52,381 bases of DNA. Origin: Piscirickettsia salmonis LF-89 = ATCC VR-1361. GTDB taxonomy: Bacteria; Pseudomonadota; Gammaproteobacteria; Piscirickettsiales; Piscirickettsiaceae. Positions within the stretch are counted from its first letter, which is position 1; each line of letters starts with the position of its first letter. The notes under the pieces were generated by a model. It saw only the letters and a list, made by a program, of their open reading frames with translations. It was not told the DNA's origin and did no database searches. The translations under genes and the position numbers were made by a program. Below, one piece after another: positions 26,701 to 36,973 of this stretch. The stretch spans positions 16,121-68,501 of the forward strand of contig NZ_AMFF02000080.1 in assembly GCF_000297215.2 (NCBI RefSeq), read 5' to 3'.

Positions 26701-27753
26701 GTGATGGTAAAGAGCTTTTTAGCCACTGAAGTTGCAGCACATGTCGGTGGCAAGCTCTGTGGTGATGATATTGAGCTAACTCATATTGATGGGATTACTT
26801 CGGCAGGTCCTGGAGCCTTGACGTTTTTAACTGAGCCTAAATATGCAGCGATGTTGCCGCACAGCGAGGCGGCTTGTGTTTTTGTTAAAAGCCGTGATGG
26901 GCTCGAGGTAGGTTTAAATACGCGCTTAATTGAAGTGGCTAATGTCTATGTCGCTCATGCTCAAGCGATGGCATTGTTTTATCCTTTGCCACAGGTAAAG
27001 CCTGGTTGTCATGCCAGTGCGGTAATTGATGACAGTGCACAGATTCATGCATCGGCTGAAATTGGTCCCCATGTGGTGATTGAAGCTGGGGTTGTGATCG
27101 GTGCAGATTGCAAAATCAGCGCGGGCTGTTTTATTGGTGAAAACACTCAGCTGGGTGAGAGCTGTCGGCTCATGGCGAATGTAACTCTTTGTCATGATGT
27201 TAGCTTAGGTGATCGCGTGATGGTTCACAGTGGGACGGTGATTGGCTCGGATGGTTTTGGCAATGCCAATGATCAAGGTCGCTGGGTGAAGATTCACCAT
27301 GTTGGCCGTGTGATTATTAAAAATGATGTTGAAATTGGTGCTGGAACAGCAATCGATCGTGGCGTTTTAGGTGATACGGTGATTGGTGAGGGAGCAAGAC
27401 TAGATAATTTAATTCAAGTCGCTCATAATGTGTCGGTTGGCGCGCATACGGCAATTGCAGGCAGTGTTGGCATTGCAGGTAGCGCAACCATAGGTAAATA
27501 TTGTATGATTGGCGGCGGTACAGGAATTGCGGGGCATGTCAGTATTCATGATGGTTGCATTGTGACCGGCATGACGATGGTCACTAAGTCGATTCAACGG
27601 CCGGGGGTGTATTCTTCGGGAATTCCTGTGAAGCCACAGAAAATATGGCAAAAAAATGTCGCACGCTTTAATCGCAGCAGTGAGCTGGCAAAACGCGTGA
27701 GTGTGTTAGAAAAACAACTTAAAGAGTTAATTGAACAAAAGGCAACATCCTAA
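26701..27753 (+). CDS. lpxD: UDP-3-O-(3-hydroxyacyl)glucosamine N-acyltransferase
   Basis: LpxD adds the second 3-hydroxyacyl chain in lipid A synthesis. The protein has 349-350 aa (E. coli 341). The N-terminal uridine-binding domain (to about residue 100) is followed by a left-handed beta-helix of hexapeptide repeats ([30 protein letters not shown] with the catalytic His) and a C-terminal helix. AGGA is 6 nt before the GTG at 26701 and 9 nt before the ATG at 26704; either may be used. Its stop overlaps the fabZ start (TAATG), indicating coupled translation. Confidence 0.95.
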   Translation: MMVKSFLATEVAAHVGGKLCGDDIELTHIDGITSAGPGALTFLTEPKYAAMLPHSEAACVFVKSRDGLEVGLNTRLIEVANVYVAHAQAMALFYPLPQVKPGCHASAVIDDSAQIHASAEIGPHVVIEAGVVIGADCKISAGCFIGENTQLGESCRLMANVTLCHDVSLGDRVMVHSGTVIGSDGFGNANDQGRWVKIHHVGRVIIKNDVEIGAGTAIDRGVLGDTVIGEGARLDNLIQVAHNVSVGAHTAIAGSVGIAGSATIGKYCMIGGGTGIAGHVSIHDGCIVTGMTMVTKSIQRPGVYSSGIPVKPQKIWQKNVARFNRSSELAKRVSVLEKQLKELIEQKATS

Positions 27754-28217
27754 TGGCAGACGAGATTGATATGGACAAGATGGATATCCAGGCGATTTTA
27801 GAGCATTTGCCGCATCGCTATCCTTTTTTATTGATCGATCGTGTACTCTCTTTAGAGCCAGAAAAATCTCTGGTGGCGATTAAGAATGTGACGATTAATG
27901 AGCCTTATTTTCAAGGCCATTTCCCAAAATACCCCGTAATGCCAGGAGTTTTGATTGTTGAGGCGCTTGCTCAAGCCACGGGTGTGTTGGCGTTTAAATC
28001 AATGGGCGTGCTGCCGGGTGAGAATCGTATTTTTCTCTTGGCAGGGGTTGATAATACACGCTTTAAGCAGCCTGTATTGCCAGGTGACCAGCTGCATCTT
28101 GAAGTTGAGATTGTCTCATCTAAGCGTAATATTTTTAAGTTCAAAGCTCAGGCGAAAGTAGACGGTAAATTGGTCTGTTCTGCAGAAATGATGGGCGCAT
28201 ATAAGGAAGTCCAATAG
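27753..28217 (+). CDS. fabZ: 3-hydroxyacyl-[ACP] dehydratase FabZ
   Basis: FabZ dehydrates 3-hydroxyacyl-ACP in fatty-acid elongation and competes with lipid A synthesis for 3-hydroxymyristoyl-ACP. The protein has 154 aa (E. coli 151). The hot-dog fold has the catalytic His in [13 protein letters not shown] and the catalytic Glu in [15 protein letters not shown]. Its start overlaps the lpxD stop and its stop overlaps the lpxA GTG start (TAGTG), so the three genes are tightly coupled. Confidence 0.96.
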   Translation: MADEIDMDKMDIQAILEHLPHRYPFLLIDRVLSLEPEKSLVAIKNVTINEPYFQGHFPKYPVMPGVLIVEALAQATGVLAFKSMGVLPGENRIFLLAGVDNTRFKQPVLPGDQLHLEVEIVSSKRNIFKFKAQAKVDGKLVCSAEMMGAYKEVQ

Positions 28218-28990
28218 TGATTGATGAACGTGCAATAGTTCACCCGACAGCGAAAATTGCAGATAACGTCAGTATTGGCCCTTGGAGCTTAATTGGCCCC
28301 AATGTTGAAATTGGCGAAGGTACTGAGATTGCCTCTCATGTGGTGATCAATGGCCCAACACGCATAGGCAAAGATAATAAGTTTTATCAATTTGCGTCGA
28401 TCGGTGAAGACCCTCAAGATAAGAAATACCAAGGTGAAGATACTTGGTTGGAGATCGGTGACCGCAATACTTTTCGTGAGTGTTGTACCATTAATCGTGG
28501 CACAGGTGTTGGTGGTGGTGCGACACGTATTGGTAATGATAATTTATTTATGGCGTATGTGCATGTTGCCCATGACTGTATTATCGCGAATCATACGGTA
28601 TTTTCGAATAATTCGGGTGTGGCAGGTCATGTCTATATCAATGACCATGTGACGCTTGCTGCATTTGCTGGGGTGCATCAATTTTGTAAAGTCGGTGAGC
28701 ATTCGTTTGTCGCTCGGCATACTAATATTGTGCAGGATTTACCACCCTATATGTTGGCGGCGGGTGGTTATAACGCGACGGTCTATGGTTTAAATGTTGA
28801 AGGCTTAAAGCGTCGTGGCTTTAATGCAGATACTTTATTGCGTTTGCGCCGTGCTTATAAAGTGATTTATCGTCAAGGGTTAACCGTGCCTGAAGCCTTA
28901 ACCAAATTGGCTGACATGATAGATGAGTGCCCAGAAGTTAAAGCATTGATCGACTTTTTACAACAATCTGAGCGTGGTATTGTACGTTAA
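28217..28990 (+). CDS. lpxA: UDP-N-acetylglucosamine O-acyltransferase
   Basis: LpxA catalyses the first step of lipid A synthesis. The protein has 257 aa (E. coli 262) with a GTG start overlapping fabZ. The beta-helix repeats run through the first ~190 residues. AYVHVAHDCIIANH carries the catalytic His, and VAGHVYINDHVTLAAFAGVH precedes the C-terminal helices with YNVEGLKRRGF-type sequence. lpxB follows after 18 bp. Confidence 0.96.
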   Translation: MIDERAIVHPTAKIADNVSIGPWSLIGPNVEIGEGTEIASHVVINGPTRIGKDNKFYQFASIGEDPQDKKYQGEDTWLEIGDRNTFRECCTINRGTGVGGGATRIGNDNLFMAYVHVAHDCIIANHTVFSNNSGVAGHVYINDHVTLAAFAGVHQFCKVGEHSFVARHTNIVQDLPPYMLAAGGYNATVYGLNVEGLKRRGFNADTLLRLRRAYKVIYRQGLTVPEALTKLADMIDECPEVKALIDFLQQSERGIVR

Positions 28991-29008
28991 TTAAGCGTAT
29001 TACAACTC

Positions 29009-30163
29009 ATGACTCAAATTGCCATTCTTGCAGGTGAAGCCTCAGGAGATTTGCTCGGCGCAGGTCTTTGTGAGGCTTTATTTGCAATAGATCCTAAGCT
29101 TGAATTGACTGGGGTGACGGGTCCATTAATGGAAAAAGCCGGTTGTACTCGCATTGCCTCAATCGATCGTTTATCGGTTATGGGGTTTTCTGCTGTCATT
29201 GCTAAGCTGCCGAGTATTATTGCGTTTCATTATGAGTTATTGGCATATTTTAAAAAAAATAAACCAGACCTAATTATTGCCATTGATGCGCCTGATTTTA
29301 ATTTACGCTTGGAAAAAAAATTAAAGCATCTTGATATTCCAGTGATTCATTATGTTAGCCCAACGGTGTGGGCGTGGAAAGAAAAGCGCATTTATAAGGT
29401 TCAAGCGGCGTGTGATATATTACTCACTATTTTCCCTTTTGAGCCAGATTATTACAAAAAAATTCATCATCCAGCGTATTTTATTGGTCATCCCTTGGCT
29501 GATCAAATTCCCTTAGTGCTTAATCGTCATGATGCGTGTCGGGCTTTAGGTTTGGATAAGGCCAAGCGCTATGTTGCTTTATTGCCTGGCAGTCGCCGCA
29601 GTGAACTTGAGCTATTAGGCCCTGAGTTTTTAAAAACAGCTAAGCTGTTAGTGCAAAAATATGCAGATTTAGAATTTATTACACCGATGGCGAATAAGGC
29701 GCGTTTAACAGAATTTAGAAAATTATGTCAAGAAGTGGCGCCTGAGCTAATTATTCATAGCTTTTTAGGGCAAACTGGTAATGTGGTCACGGCCAGTGAG
29801 GTTGTTTTAGTCACCTCAGGGACAGCAACGTTAGAGACGATGTTATTAAAGCGGCCGATGGTTGTGGCCTATAAAATGTCAGCATTTAATTATTTTTTAG
29901 CTAAGCGTTTCGTAAAAACACCGTTTATTGCGATGCCGAATATTCTTGCGAGTCAAGTGTTGGTGCCTGAGATGATTCAAGACCAAGTGCAAGCTGAGCT
30001 TTTATATAACGAGTTAGTTTATTGGCTAGATCACCCTGAGAAAGTAACCCGCTTAAAAGATCGCTTTAATCAGCTTCATCAGTTACTTAAAAAAAATGCC
30101 AGTGAAAATGCAGCAAAGATTGCATTGGATTTACTTGAATCTAAGTCCAAAAAAGAGCACTGA
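29009..30163 (+). CDS. lpxB: Lipid-A-disaccharide synthase
   Basis: LpxB condenses UDP-2,3-diacylglucosamine with lipid X to the disaccharide backbone. The protein has 384 aa (E. coli 382) and is a GT-B glycosyltransferase (GT19): ILAGEASGDLLGAGL at the N-terminus, IAIDAPDFNLRL, HYVSPTVWAWKEKRI, then LLPGSRRSELE and VTSGTATLETML in the C-terminal half. It lies 18 bp after lpxA with a weak ribosome-binding site. A spacer of 212 bp separates it from rnhB, so the lpxD-fabZ-lpxA-lpxB unit may end here. Confidence 0.95.
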   Translation: MTQIAILAGEASGDLLGAGLCEALFAIDPKLELTGVTGPLMEKAGCTRIASIDRLSVMGFSAVIAKLPSIIAFHYELLAYFKKNKPDLIIAIDAPDFNLRLEKKLKHLDIPVIHYVSPTVWAWKEKRIYKVQAACDILLTIFPFEPDYYKKIHHPAYFIGHPLADQIPLVLNRHDACRALGLDKAKRYVALLPGSRRSELELLGPEFLKTAKLLVQKYADLEFITPMANKARLTEFRKLCQEVAPELIIHSFLGQTGNVVTASEVVLVTSGTATLETMLLKRPMVVAYKMSAFNYFLAKRFVKTPFIAMPNILASQVLVPEMIQDQVQAELLYNELVYWLDHPEKVTRLKDRFNQLHQLLKKNASENAAKIALDLLESKSKKEH

Positions 30164-30167
30164 TCAT

Positions 30168-30218
30168 ATCACCATCATACAGAAGACCGAGTTAGGTCTA
30201 GCGTGTTGGTCCGGTGAT
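30168..30218. other. Possible hairpin in the lpxB-rnhB spacer
   Basis: ATCACC (30168-30173) can pair with GGTGAT (30213-30218), and inside it AGACC (30184-30188) with GGTCT (30195-30199). No T-run follows, so it is not a standard terminator. The remainder of the 212-bp spacer is AT-rich with pentamer TTAAG repeats. A weak candidate only. Confidence 0.3.
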
Positions 30219-30375
30219 TTAAAAAAATATTAAGTTAAGTTAGGTGAAAGAGTGAATGTAAGAATAAGTTCGAGCAGTTTTTTTATATTGGTTTAAGTTA
30301 TTAAGTTAAATCGATGCAGTTTCAGTTTAGAATTAAAAATTAAATATAAAAATGATATATAGAGAATAAATAACA

Positions 30376-30945
30376 ATGTTAATTGCTGGAGTGGATGAAG
30401 TCGGCCGGGGGCCCTTGGTCGGTGCTGTTGTTACCGCGGCGGTGATATTAGACCCTCAGCGGCCGATAGAAGGATTAGCTGATTCTAAAAAATTGACCGA
30501 GAAAAAGCGTGAGTACTTGTATGAGCAAATTAAAGAGCGGGCTTTATGTTATGCGCTAGGGCGCGCTGAAGTTGCTGAGATTGATGATTTAAATATTTTA
30601 CATGCAACCATGCTGGCGATGCGCCGTGCGGTATTGGCTTTGCCGCTGGTGCCAGATAAAGTGTTGGTGGATGGTTCACGTGTGCCGGATTTACCGATGG
30701 CAAGTGAAGCGATTATTAAAGGCGATATGAAAGAAGCCTGTATTAGTGCCGCATCGATCTTAGCAAAAGTAACACGAGATCGAGAAATGATTGAATTAGA
30801 GCGACAGTATCCAGGCTATGGCTTTGCCAAGCACAAAGGTTATCCGACCAAGGTTCACTTGGAGGCTCTGTTACGCTTAGGGGCGACGCCTGAGCACCGG
30901 CGTTCGTTTGCGCCTGTACAGCGTGTATTAGCAGAGCTGGCTTGA
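30376..30945 (+). CDS. rnhB: Ribonuclease HII
   Basis: RNase HII removes ribonucleotides from DNA-RNA hybrids and misincorporated ribonucleotides. The protein has 189 aa (E. coli 198). The N-terminal [19 protein letters not shown] carries the first Asp-Glu pair; [12 protein letters not shown] and [17 protein letters not shown] supply the remaining acidic residues, and [10 protein letters not shown] is the conserved C-terminal motif. dnaE follows after 23 bp, as in E. coli. Confidence 0.96.
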   Translation: MLIAGVDEVGRGPLVGAVVTAAVILDPQRPIEGLADSKKLTEKKREYLYEQIKERALCYALGRAEVAEIDDLNILHATMLAMRRAVLALPLVPDKVLVDGSRVPDLPMASEAIIKGDMKEACISAASILAKVTRDREMIELERQYPGYGFAKHKGYPTKVHLEALLRLGATPEHRRSFAPVQRVLAELA

Positions 30946-30968
30946 AGTTTATAATTTAGGGTTAAGAT

Positions 30969-33900
30969 GTGTCTGAAGCTGAAGCATTGAGAGTGTTACC
31001 ACAATTTGTCCATTTGCGTGTGCATACCGAGTATTCGTTGATTAAAGGCATAGTGCGTATTAAATCCTTAATTCAGTCAGTGCAAGCGCAAGGAATGCGT
31101 GCTGTGGCGATGACTGATCATGCTAATTTATTTGGCCTGATTAAATTTTATCGCGCAGCACGTGATGCCGGCATTAAGCCGTTGGTAGGTGCTGAGATCT
31201 GGGTGCAGCATGAAGGCGATCAGACGCGTTACCCATTATTATTGCTTTGTCAGAATAAACAAGGCTATGACAATTTGTGTAGCTTGCTTTCTAAGGCTTA
31301 TCTATATGGTCAGGTTGGTGATGAGGCGATCATTCAAAGTGGCTGGCTTATAGAGTGCAGCGGTGGTTTAATTGCGTTATCCGGCGGTAAAAAAGGTGAT
31401 ATTGGTCAAGCCTTATTACAAGAAAAACGTGATTTGGCAAACGCGCGTTTACATGCTTGGTGTGAGCTATTTCCCGGGCGCTTTTATCTAGAACTGCAAC
31501 GTACTTCACGTGAGCAAGATGAGGACTATATTCACAGTGCCGTCGTGTTGGCAAGCGAAGCTCAGGTGCCTGTTGTTGCTACTAATGATGTTTGTTTTTT
31601 AAAAAAAGACGATTTTGATGCCCATGAAGCACGGGTGTGTATTCATGATGGTGTGGTGCTGATTGATCCCAGACGTGAGAAAAATTATTCTAGCATGCAA
31701 TATTTACGCTCAGAAACAGAGATGGCTGAGCTTTTTGCTGATATTCCAGAAGCATTGAAAAATTCTATAGAAATTGCAAAGCGCTGTAATTTAACCTTGA
31801 ATCTAGGTCAGCCGTATTTACCCAATTTTCCGATTCCTGTAGGTAAAACCACAGAAGAGTATTTTATTGAGCAAGCGCGTGATGGCTTGGCAAAGCGTTT
31901 GGAGGTTTTACTCGATCAAGCGCAATATTCATCAGAGGATGCATATCAGTCGCGTCAACAAGTCTATTTGGATCGCTTGGATTTTGAACTTAACGTGATT
32001 AATCAAATGGGCTTTGCCGGTTACTTTTTAATCGTTGCTGACTTTATTTCTTGGGCGAAAGAAAAGCAAATTCCAGTTGGGCCGGGGCGGGGCTCCGGTG
32101 CGGGGTCACTGGTTGCGTATTCATTATTGATTACAGACTTAGATCCATTGGCCTATGATTTGCTGTTTGAGCGCTTTTTAAACCCTGAACGGGTGTCAAT
32201 GCCTGACTTTGATATTGACTTTTGCATGGAAGGCCGCGATCGCGTGATTGGCTATGTGGCTGAGACCTATGGGCGCTATTCGGTCTCGCAAATTATTACC
32301 TTTGGTGCGATGGCAGCAAAAGCGGTTGTGCGTGATGTTGGCCGTGTGTTAAGTCAACCGTATGGCATGGTTGATAAAGTTGCTAAATTAATTCCAAATG
32401 ATTTAGGTATGACCTTAACCAAGGCCTTGGCTGAATCGGACGAACTCTCTGAACGCTATCAAAACGAAGAAGATATTGCGGCTTTAATTGATTTGGCCTT
32501 AAAGCTAGAAGGGGTGACGCGTAATGTCGGACGTCATGCCGCTGGTGTTGTGATTGCGCCATCTGTGGTCAGTGATTATACGCCGATTTATTGTGAATCT
32601 GGCTCTAATAGCTTAATTACGCAATTTGATAAAGACGATGTTGAATCAGCAGGGCTGGTCAAATTTGACTTTTTAGGTCTTAGAACCTTGACGATTATTG
32701 ATTGGGCATTGAAAGCGATAAATACACGATTAGCGACTGAAAATAAAGAAAGTATTGATATTACTCGTATTGCCTTGGATGATGTGAAGGCATTTGATGT
32801 GCTTAAAGCCTGTCAGACCACGGCGGTGTTCCAGCTAGAATCACGCGGTATGAAAGAGTTGATTCACCGCTTACAGCCTGATTGTTTTGAAGATATCATC
32901 GCCTTAGTTGCCCTTTATCGGCCTGGGCCATTGGGCTCTGGTATGGTGGATGATTTTATTAACCGTAAGCATGGCCGTGCTGAAATTGAGTACCCTCATC
33001 CAAGTTTAGAGGCCTGTTTAAAACCGACGTATGGGGTGATTTTATACCAAGAGCAGGTGATGCAAATTGCTCAGGTGCTCTCAGGTTATACCCTGGGTGG
33101 GGCGGATATGCTGCGCCGGGCGATGGGGAAGAAAAAGCAAGAAGAAATGGACCGGCAGCGAGTAATCTTTGTCGAAGGTGCCGTAAAAAATAATGTTGAT
33201 AAAGAGCAAGCGTCAGCGATTTTTGATTTGGTCGATAAATTTGCCGGTTATGGCTTTAATAAATCTCACTCGGCGGCGTATGCGTTACTCTCTTATCAAA
33301 CCGCGTGGTTAAAAGCCTATTATCCGGCGGAGTTTATGGCCGCGGTATTGTCCGCTGATTTAGATAATACGGATAAGGTCGTTTTACTTATTCAAGAGTG
33401 TGATAGCTTAAAGCTTAATGTTATCTTTCCGCACGTTAATCATAGTCAATACCAGTTTACCGTGAATGATCAGGGAGCGGTGGTTTATGGTTTGGGGGCG
33501 GTGAAGGGTGTTGGTCGTATGCCGATTGATGAGCTGATTAAGACGCGTCAAAGTGGACCGTTTACTGATTTATTTGATTTTTGTTTGCGCGTGGACTTAA
33601 AGAAGTTTAATAAACGTGTATTTGAAAGCTTAATTCGTGCTGGAGCATTCGATGGTTTAGGGCCGCACCGAGCCAGTTTGCTGGAAAATTTGCCGCGGGC
33701 CTTGCAATTTGCCGAGCAACAGCAAATGAATCAACAGCAGGGGATTAATGATTTATTTGCCTTAGCTGAAGCACCTGAGTCAGGTTCAGCGCGCATGTCC
33801 GTTAAAACACCAGAGTTGATTGCGGTTGAAAAATGGCCTGATGATATTCGTCTAAAAGCTGAAAAAGAAACGTTGGGCTTGTATTTAAGTGGCCACCCGA

Positions 33901-34475
33901 TTGATCAATACTTAGCTGAAATTTCAGCGTTGACGACCTGTCGTTTGGCTGATTTACAAGTGACATCGACGAAAAAAACGGTGGTCATTGCCGGGATTGT
34001 GGTTGCCTTACGGGTGATGAAAACCAAGCGTGGGACGCGCATGGCAATTTTAACCTTGGATGACCATGGTGCGCGTGTTGAGATGGCGGTATTTAGTGAG
34101 AGTTTTGAGGCTGCACGTGAATTATTGGTGATCGATGAGTTGGTGGTGGTTGAAGGTGAGGCTGGTATTGATGATTATAGTGGTCAACGTAAGATCAGTA
34201 CTAAAAATGTCTGGAATCTGCAAAGCGCTCGTGAGCAATTTGCGTCGCATTTATTACTAAAAATACAGAGTCAGGATTTAGATATAGTGGCGTTTAAACA
34301 CTTGCTTGAAGACTATCGTGGTGAATGTCCGGTCCGTATTGATTATTACACAAGCTCGCAATTAAAAGGGCAGCTGCGCTTAGGCATGGACTGGCGAGTG
34401 TGTTTGGCGGATGAGTTTATTGTTAAGCTAAAACAAGGATTTACAGATCAGGGGGTTGAGGTATGTTATGCTTAG
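30969..34475 (+). CDS. dnaE: DNA polymerase III subunit alpha
   Basis: DnaE is the replicative polymerase. The protein has 1168 aa (E. coli 1160) with a GTG start 7 nt after TTAGGG. The PHP domain comes first (HLRVHTEYSLIKG, AMTDHANLFG). The palm has VGPGRGSGAGSLVAYSL and the acidic cluster PDFDIDFC at residues 412-419, then GRHAAGVVI, and LYRPGPLGSG and KSHSAAYALLSYQTAWLKAY. The tandem HhH and the C-terminal OB fold follow (TVVIAGIVVALRVMKTKRGT). All polymerase motifs are intact, and the gene is of DnaE1 type by length and context. Confidence 0.97.
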   Translation: MSEAEALRVLPQFVHLRVHTEYSLIKGIVRIKSLIQSVQAQGMRAVAMTDHANLFGLIKFYRAARDAGIKPLVGAEIWVQHEGDQTRYPLLLLCQNKQGYDNLCSLLSKAYLYGQVGDEAIIQSGWLIECSGGLIALSGGKKGDIGQALLQEKRDLANARLHAWCELFPGRFYLELQRTSREQDEDYIHSAVVLASEAQVPVVATNDVCFLKKDDFDAHEARVCIHDGVVLIDPRREKNYSSMQYLRSETEMAELFADIPEALKNSIEIAKRCNLTLNLGQPYLPNFPIPVGKTTEEYFIEQARDGLAKRLEVLLDQAQYSSEDAYQSRQQVYLDRLDFELNVINQMGFAGYFLIVADFISWAKEKQIPVGPGRGSGAGSLVAYSLLITDLDPLAYDLLFERFLNPERVSMPDFDIDFCMEGRDRVIGYVAETYGRYSVSQIITFGAMAAKAVVRDVGRVLSQPYGMVDKVAKLIPNDLGMTLTKALAESDELSERYQNEEDIAALIDLALKLEGVTRNVGRHAAGVVIAPSVVSDYTPIYCESGSNSLITQFDKDDVESAGLVKFDFLGLRTLTIIDWALKAINTRLATENKESIDITRIALDDVKAFDVLKACQTTAVFQLESRGMKELIHRLQPDCFEDIIALVALYRPGPLGSGMVDDFINRKHGRAEIEYPHPSLEACLKPTYGVILYQEQVMQIAQVLSGYTLGGADMLRRAMGKKKQEEMDRQRVIFVEGAVKNNVDKEQASAIFDLVDKFAGYGFNKSHSAAYALLSYQTAWLKAYYPAEFMAAVLSADLDNTDKVVLLIQECDSLKLNVIFPHVNHSQYQFTVNDQGAVVYGLGAVKGVGRMPIDELIKTRQSGPFTDLFDFCLRVDLKKFNKRVFESLIRAGAFDGLGPHRASLLENLPRALQFAEQQQMNQQQGINDLFALAEAPESGSARMSVKTPELIAVEKWPDDIRLKAEKETLGLYLSGHPIDQYLAEISALTTCRLADLQVTSTKKTVVIAGIVVALRVMKTKRGTRMAILTLDDHGARVEMAVFSESFEAARELLVIDELVVVEGEAGIDDYSGQRKISTKNVWNLQSAREQFASHLLLKIQSQDLDIVAFKHLLEDYRGECPVRIDYYTSSQLKGQLRLGMDWRVCLADEFIVKLKQGFTDQGVEVCYA

Positions 34476-34552
34476 CTTGATTTTTCCAAATGGCAATGGC
34501 AAGATAGGCGTTTTGCCTGGCCTTCTTACATTCGAGTGGGAAGTTAAATTAG

Positions 34553-35512
34553 ATGAATTTAAATTTTTTAGATTTTGAGCAACCGATTGCTGAATTAGAA
34601 GCGAAGATTGAGACGCTACGTAGTGTCTCAAATTCAGATATTAATATCAGTAATGAGATTGAATCGTTAGAAGAGAAAAGCCGTAAACTGACTGAGTCGA
34701 TTTTTTCGAACTTGAGTGCATGGCAGGTGATTCAGCTGGCACGTCATCCTCAGCGTCCTTATACGTTGGATTATATTAAACATGTCTTCACTGAGTTTGA
34801 TGAATTGCATGGCGATCGTGCTTTTGCCGATGACAAGGCGGTGATTGGTGGTGTGGCGCGCTTAAATGACCGGCCAGTGATGGTGATAGGTCAGCAAAAG
34901 GGCCGTGATGCGAAAGAGCGGACGTATCGTAATTTTGGTATGCCACACCCAGAAGGCTACCGTAAGGCATTACGCTTGATGAAGATGGCAGAACGCTTTA
35001 AATTGCCGGTAATTACGTTTATTGACACACCGGGAGCCTATCCTGGTGTCGGTGCGGAAGCCCGTGGTCAAGCTGAGGCGATTGCGCGTAATTTATTTGA
35101 AATGTCGAAGCTACGTGTACCGGTGATTTGTTGTGTGATTGGTGAGGGCTGTTCGGGTGGCGCGCTAGGCATTGGTGTGGGTGATGTGACCTTAATGCTG
35201 CAATACAGCTATTATGCGACCATTTCACCTGAAGGCTGTGCGGCGATTTTATGGCATACGGCAGAAAAAGCCTCGGATGCAGCTGAAATCATGGGGATTA
35301 CCGCAGATCGTTTGCTTGAGCATGGCATTGCTGATGAAATTATTGCTGAACCCTTAGGGGGGGCACATCGCGATCTGTTAACGGTGAGCCAAACCATTCG
35401 TGATAGCTTGTCCAGTCGTGTTGAGCGCTTGAAAGCGTTACCCATCGAAGAGGTTCTAGAAGGACGCTATCAACGCTTTATGCGCTATGGAACCTTTGAA
35501 ACACGCAGTTAG
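34553..35512 (+). CDS. accA: Acetyl-CoA carboxylase carboxyltransferase subunit alpha
   Basis: AccA with AccD transfers the carboxyl group from biotin to acetyl-CoA, giving malonyl-CoA. The protein has 319 aa, the same length as E. coli. It has an N-terminal helical region, [40 protein letters not shown] and [18 protein letters not shown]. It begins 77 bp after dnaE. The 3' end overlaps the tilS start by 26 bp. Confidence 0.97.
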   Translation: MNLNFLDFEQPIAELEAKIETLRSVSNSDINISNEIESLEEKSRKLTESIFSNLSAWQVIQLARHPQRPYTLDYIKHVFTEFDELHGDRAFADDKAVIGGVARLNDRPVMVIGQQKGRDAKERTYRNFGMPHPEGYRKALRLMKMAERFKLPVITFIDTPGAYPGVGAEARGQAEAIARNLFEMSKLRVPVICCVIGEGCSGGALGIGVGDVTLMLQYSYYATISPEGCAAILWHTAEKASDAAEIMGITADRLLEHGIADEIIAEPLGGAHRDLLTVSQTIRDSLSSRVERLKALPIEEVLEGRYQRFMRYGTFETRS

Positions 35513-36938
35513 TCCTGTTGGTGTGACGGGGTTGGGAAGCGATGATAAGGATGCGATTAGCGATGCTTTAACAAGCTGCCTGCCACGCCTGATAGGCGCA
35601 CGGCAGCTGTATTTAGGTTTCAGTGGTGGTCTTGATTCCCGTGTTCTTTTAGCCGCATTGATGCGGTTAGCAGAGCATTACCCACACTATCAAATTAAAA
35701 ATAAACTCACTGCAGTCCATGTTCATCATGACTTAAATGCTCAGGCGGATGCTTGGGCTGAGTACTGCCAGTGTGTTTGTCAGTCTTACCAAATTAATTT
35801 TATTTGTGAGAAAGTCAGTCTGAATTTAAGTCAATTATCTTCGGGACTTGAAGCGGCTGCTCGCACAGCCCGTTATGGGGTGTTTAAAAAATTCATGCAA
35901 GAGAGTGACCTATTATTGTTAGGTCAACATGGCGATGACCAGATTGAGACGGTCTTATTGCAGCTGTTTCGCGGTGCCGGGCCACAGGGTTTGGCAGCGA
36001 TGGCTAAAGAGTCTCAATTTTCAGCTGACGATGACCGTATAGTCTTGCGGCCATTGTTAGAACTTAAGCAAATTGATTTAGCGCATTATGCGCGCGATCA
36101 TCAGCTAGACTGGGTGCATGATGATTCAAATGATAATTTAAGGTTTGAGCGCAATTTTTTACGTCATCAAGTGTTACCTAATTTGCATCAACGTTATCCT
36201 GGATTAATTGATACAGTTGGTCGTAGTGCACGTTTATGTGCTGAGCATAATGAGTTGCTTAATGCCTATGTACAGGAGGATTTAGTTAAGCACCTTACTC
36301 ATCAGGGTCAAAGTAACGTGGGTAATAATTATTTAAATTTAAATTTAAATAATAGTCTATGTTCTAAATATTGCTTGAGCTTATTTAAGCTTGCAGGATT
36401 TGAGGCTTATTCCTTGGCGCGTCAAAAGGCCTTGATTCGTGCTTGGCTTGCCCACTCTCAGGTGCTGATGCCAAGTGAAGTAAAGCTTACTCACTTAATT
36501 CATGATGTCTGTTTGGCTAAAGTTGATGCTCAGCCCATGCTGACATGGGGACATTGGCTATTGCGTCGTTATCATGGCCATTTGTATTTATTTGATCAAC
36601 AACAAGACGATAGTCATCATTGCTGTGCTTATCATTTACAAGAACAAACCTGGGGTGGTGAAACAGTCACGCTTGAAAATGGCCAGGTCATCTCAAGTCA
36701 GCATTTAGTTGACCTGGGTGTAGATTTGGCACACTGGGATTGGCAAGGCGTGACGATTGGCTTGCGACAAGGCGGTGAGCGTTTTCACCCTCAAGGGCAT
36801 CCGCATTCGCAGCCGTTAAAAAAGTTTTTACATGCACAAAAAATCCCGCCTTGGTTACGTGAGCAGCTAATTTTGGTCAAACGCGATCAAAAAACAGTGG
36901 CAATTTTAGGTCTTGCTCTGGCCGCGCAGGGCGAGTAA
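35487..36938 (+). CDS. tilS: tRNA(Ile)-lysidine synthetase
   Basis: TilS modifies C34 of the CAU-anticodon tRNA-Ile to lysidine, so that it reads AUA. The protein has 483 aa (E. coli 432). The PP-loop SGGLDS occupies residues 46-51, followed by [29 protein letters not shown] and [19 protein letters not shown], all hallmarks of the N-terminal domain. A C-terminal TilS domain has [19 protein letters not shown] and LREQLILV. The first ATG lies inside accA (26-bp overlap), and later starts would remove little before the P-loop. The order accA-tilS matches other gammaproteobacteria. Confidence 0.94.
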   Translation: MEPLKHAVSPVGVTGLGSDDKDAISDALTSCLPRLIGARQLYLGFSGGLDSRVLLAALMRLAEHYPHYQIKNKLTAVHVHHDLNAQADAWAEYCQCVCQSYQINFICEKVSLNLSQLSSGLEAAARTARYGVFKKFMQESDLLLLGQHGDDQIETVLLQLFRGAGPQGLAAMAKESQFSADDDRIVLRPLLELKQIDLAHYARDHQLDWVHDDSNDNLRFERNFLRHQVLPNLHQRYPGLIDTVGRSARLCAEHNELLNAYVQEDLVKHLTHQGQSNVGNNYLNLNLNNSLCSKYCLSLFKLAGFEAYSLARQKALIRAWLAHSQVLMPSEVKLTHLIHDVCLAKVDAQPMLTWGHWLLRRYHGHLYLFDQQQDDSHHCCAYHLQEQTWGGETVTLENGQVISSQHLVDLGVDLAHWDWQGVTIGLRQGGERFHPQGHPHSQPLKKFLHAQKIPPWLREQLILVKRDQKTVAILGLALAAQGE

Positions 36939-36973
36939 TCAAAAAGAAATAATGGTAGAGGACTTTAATATAT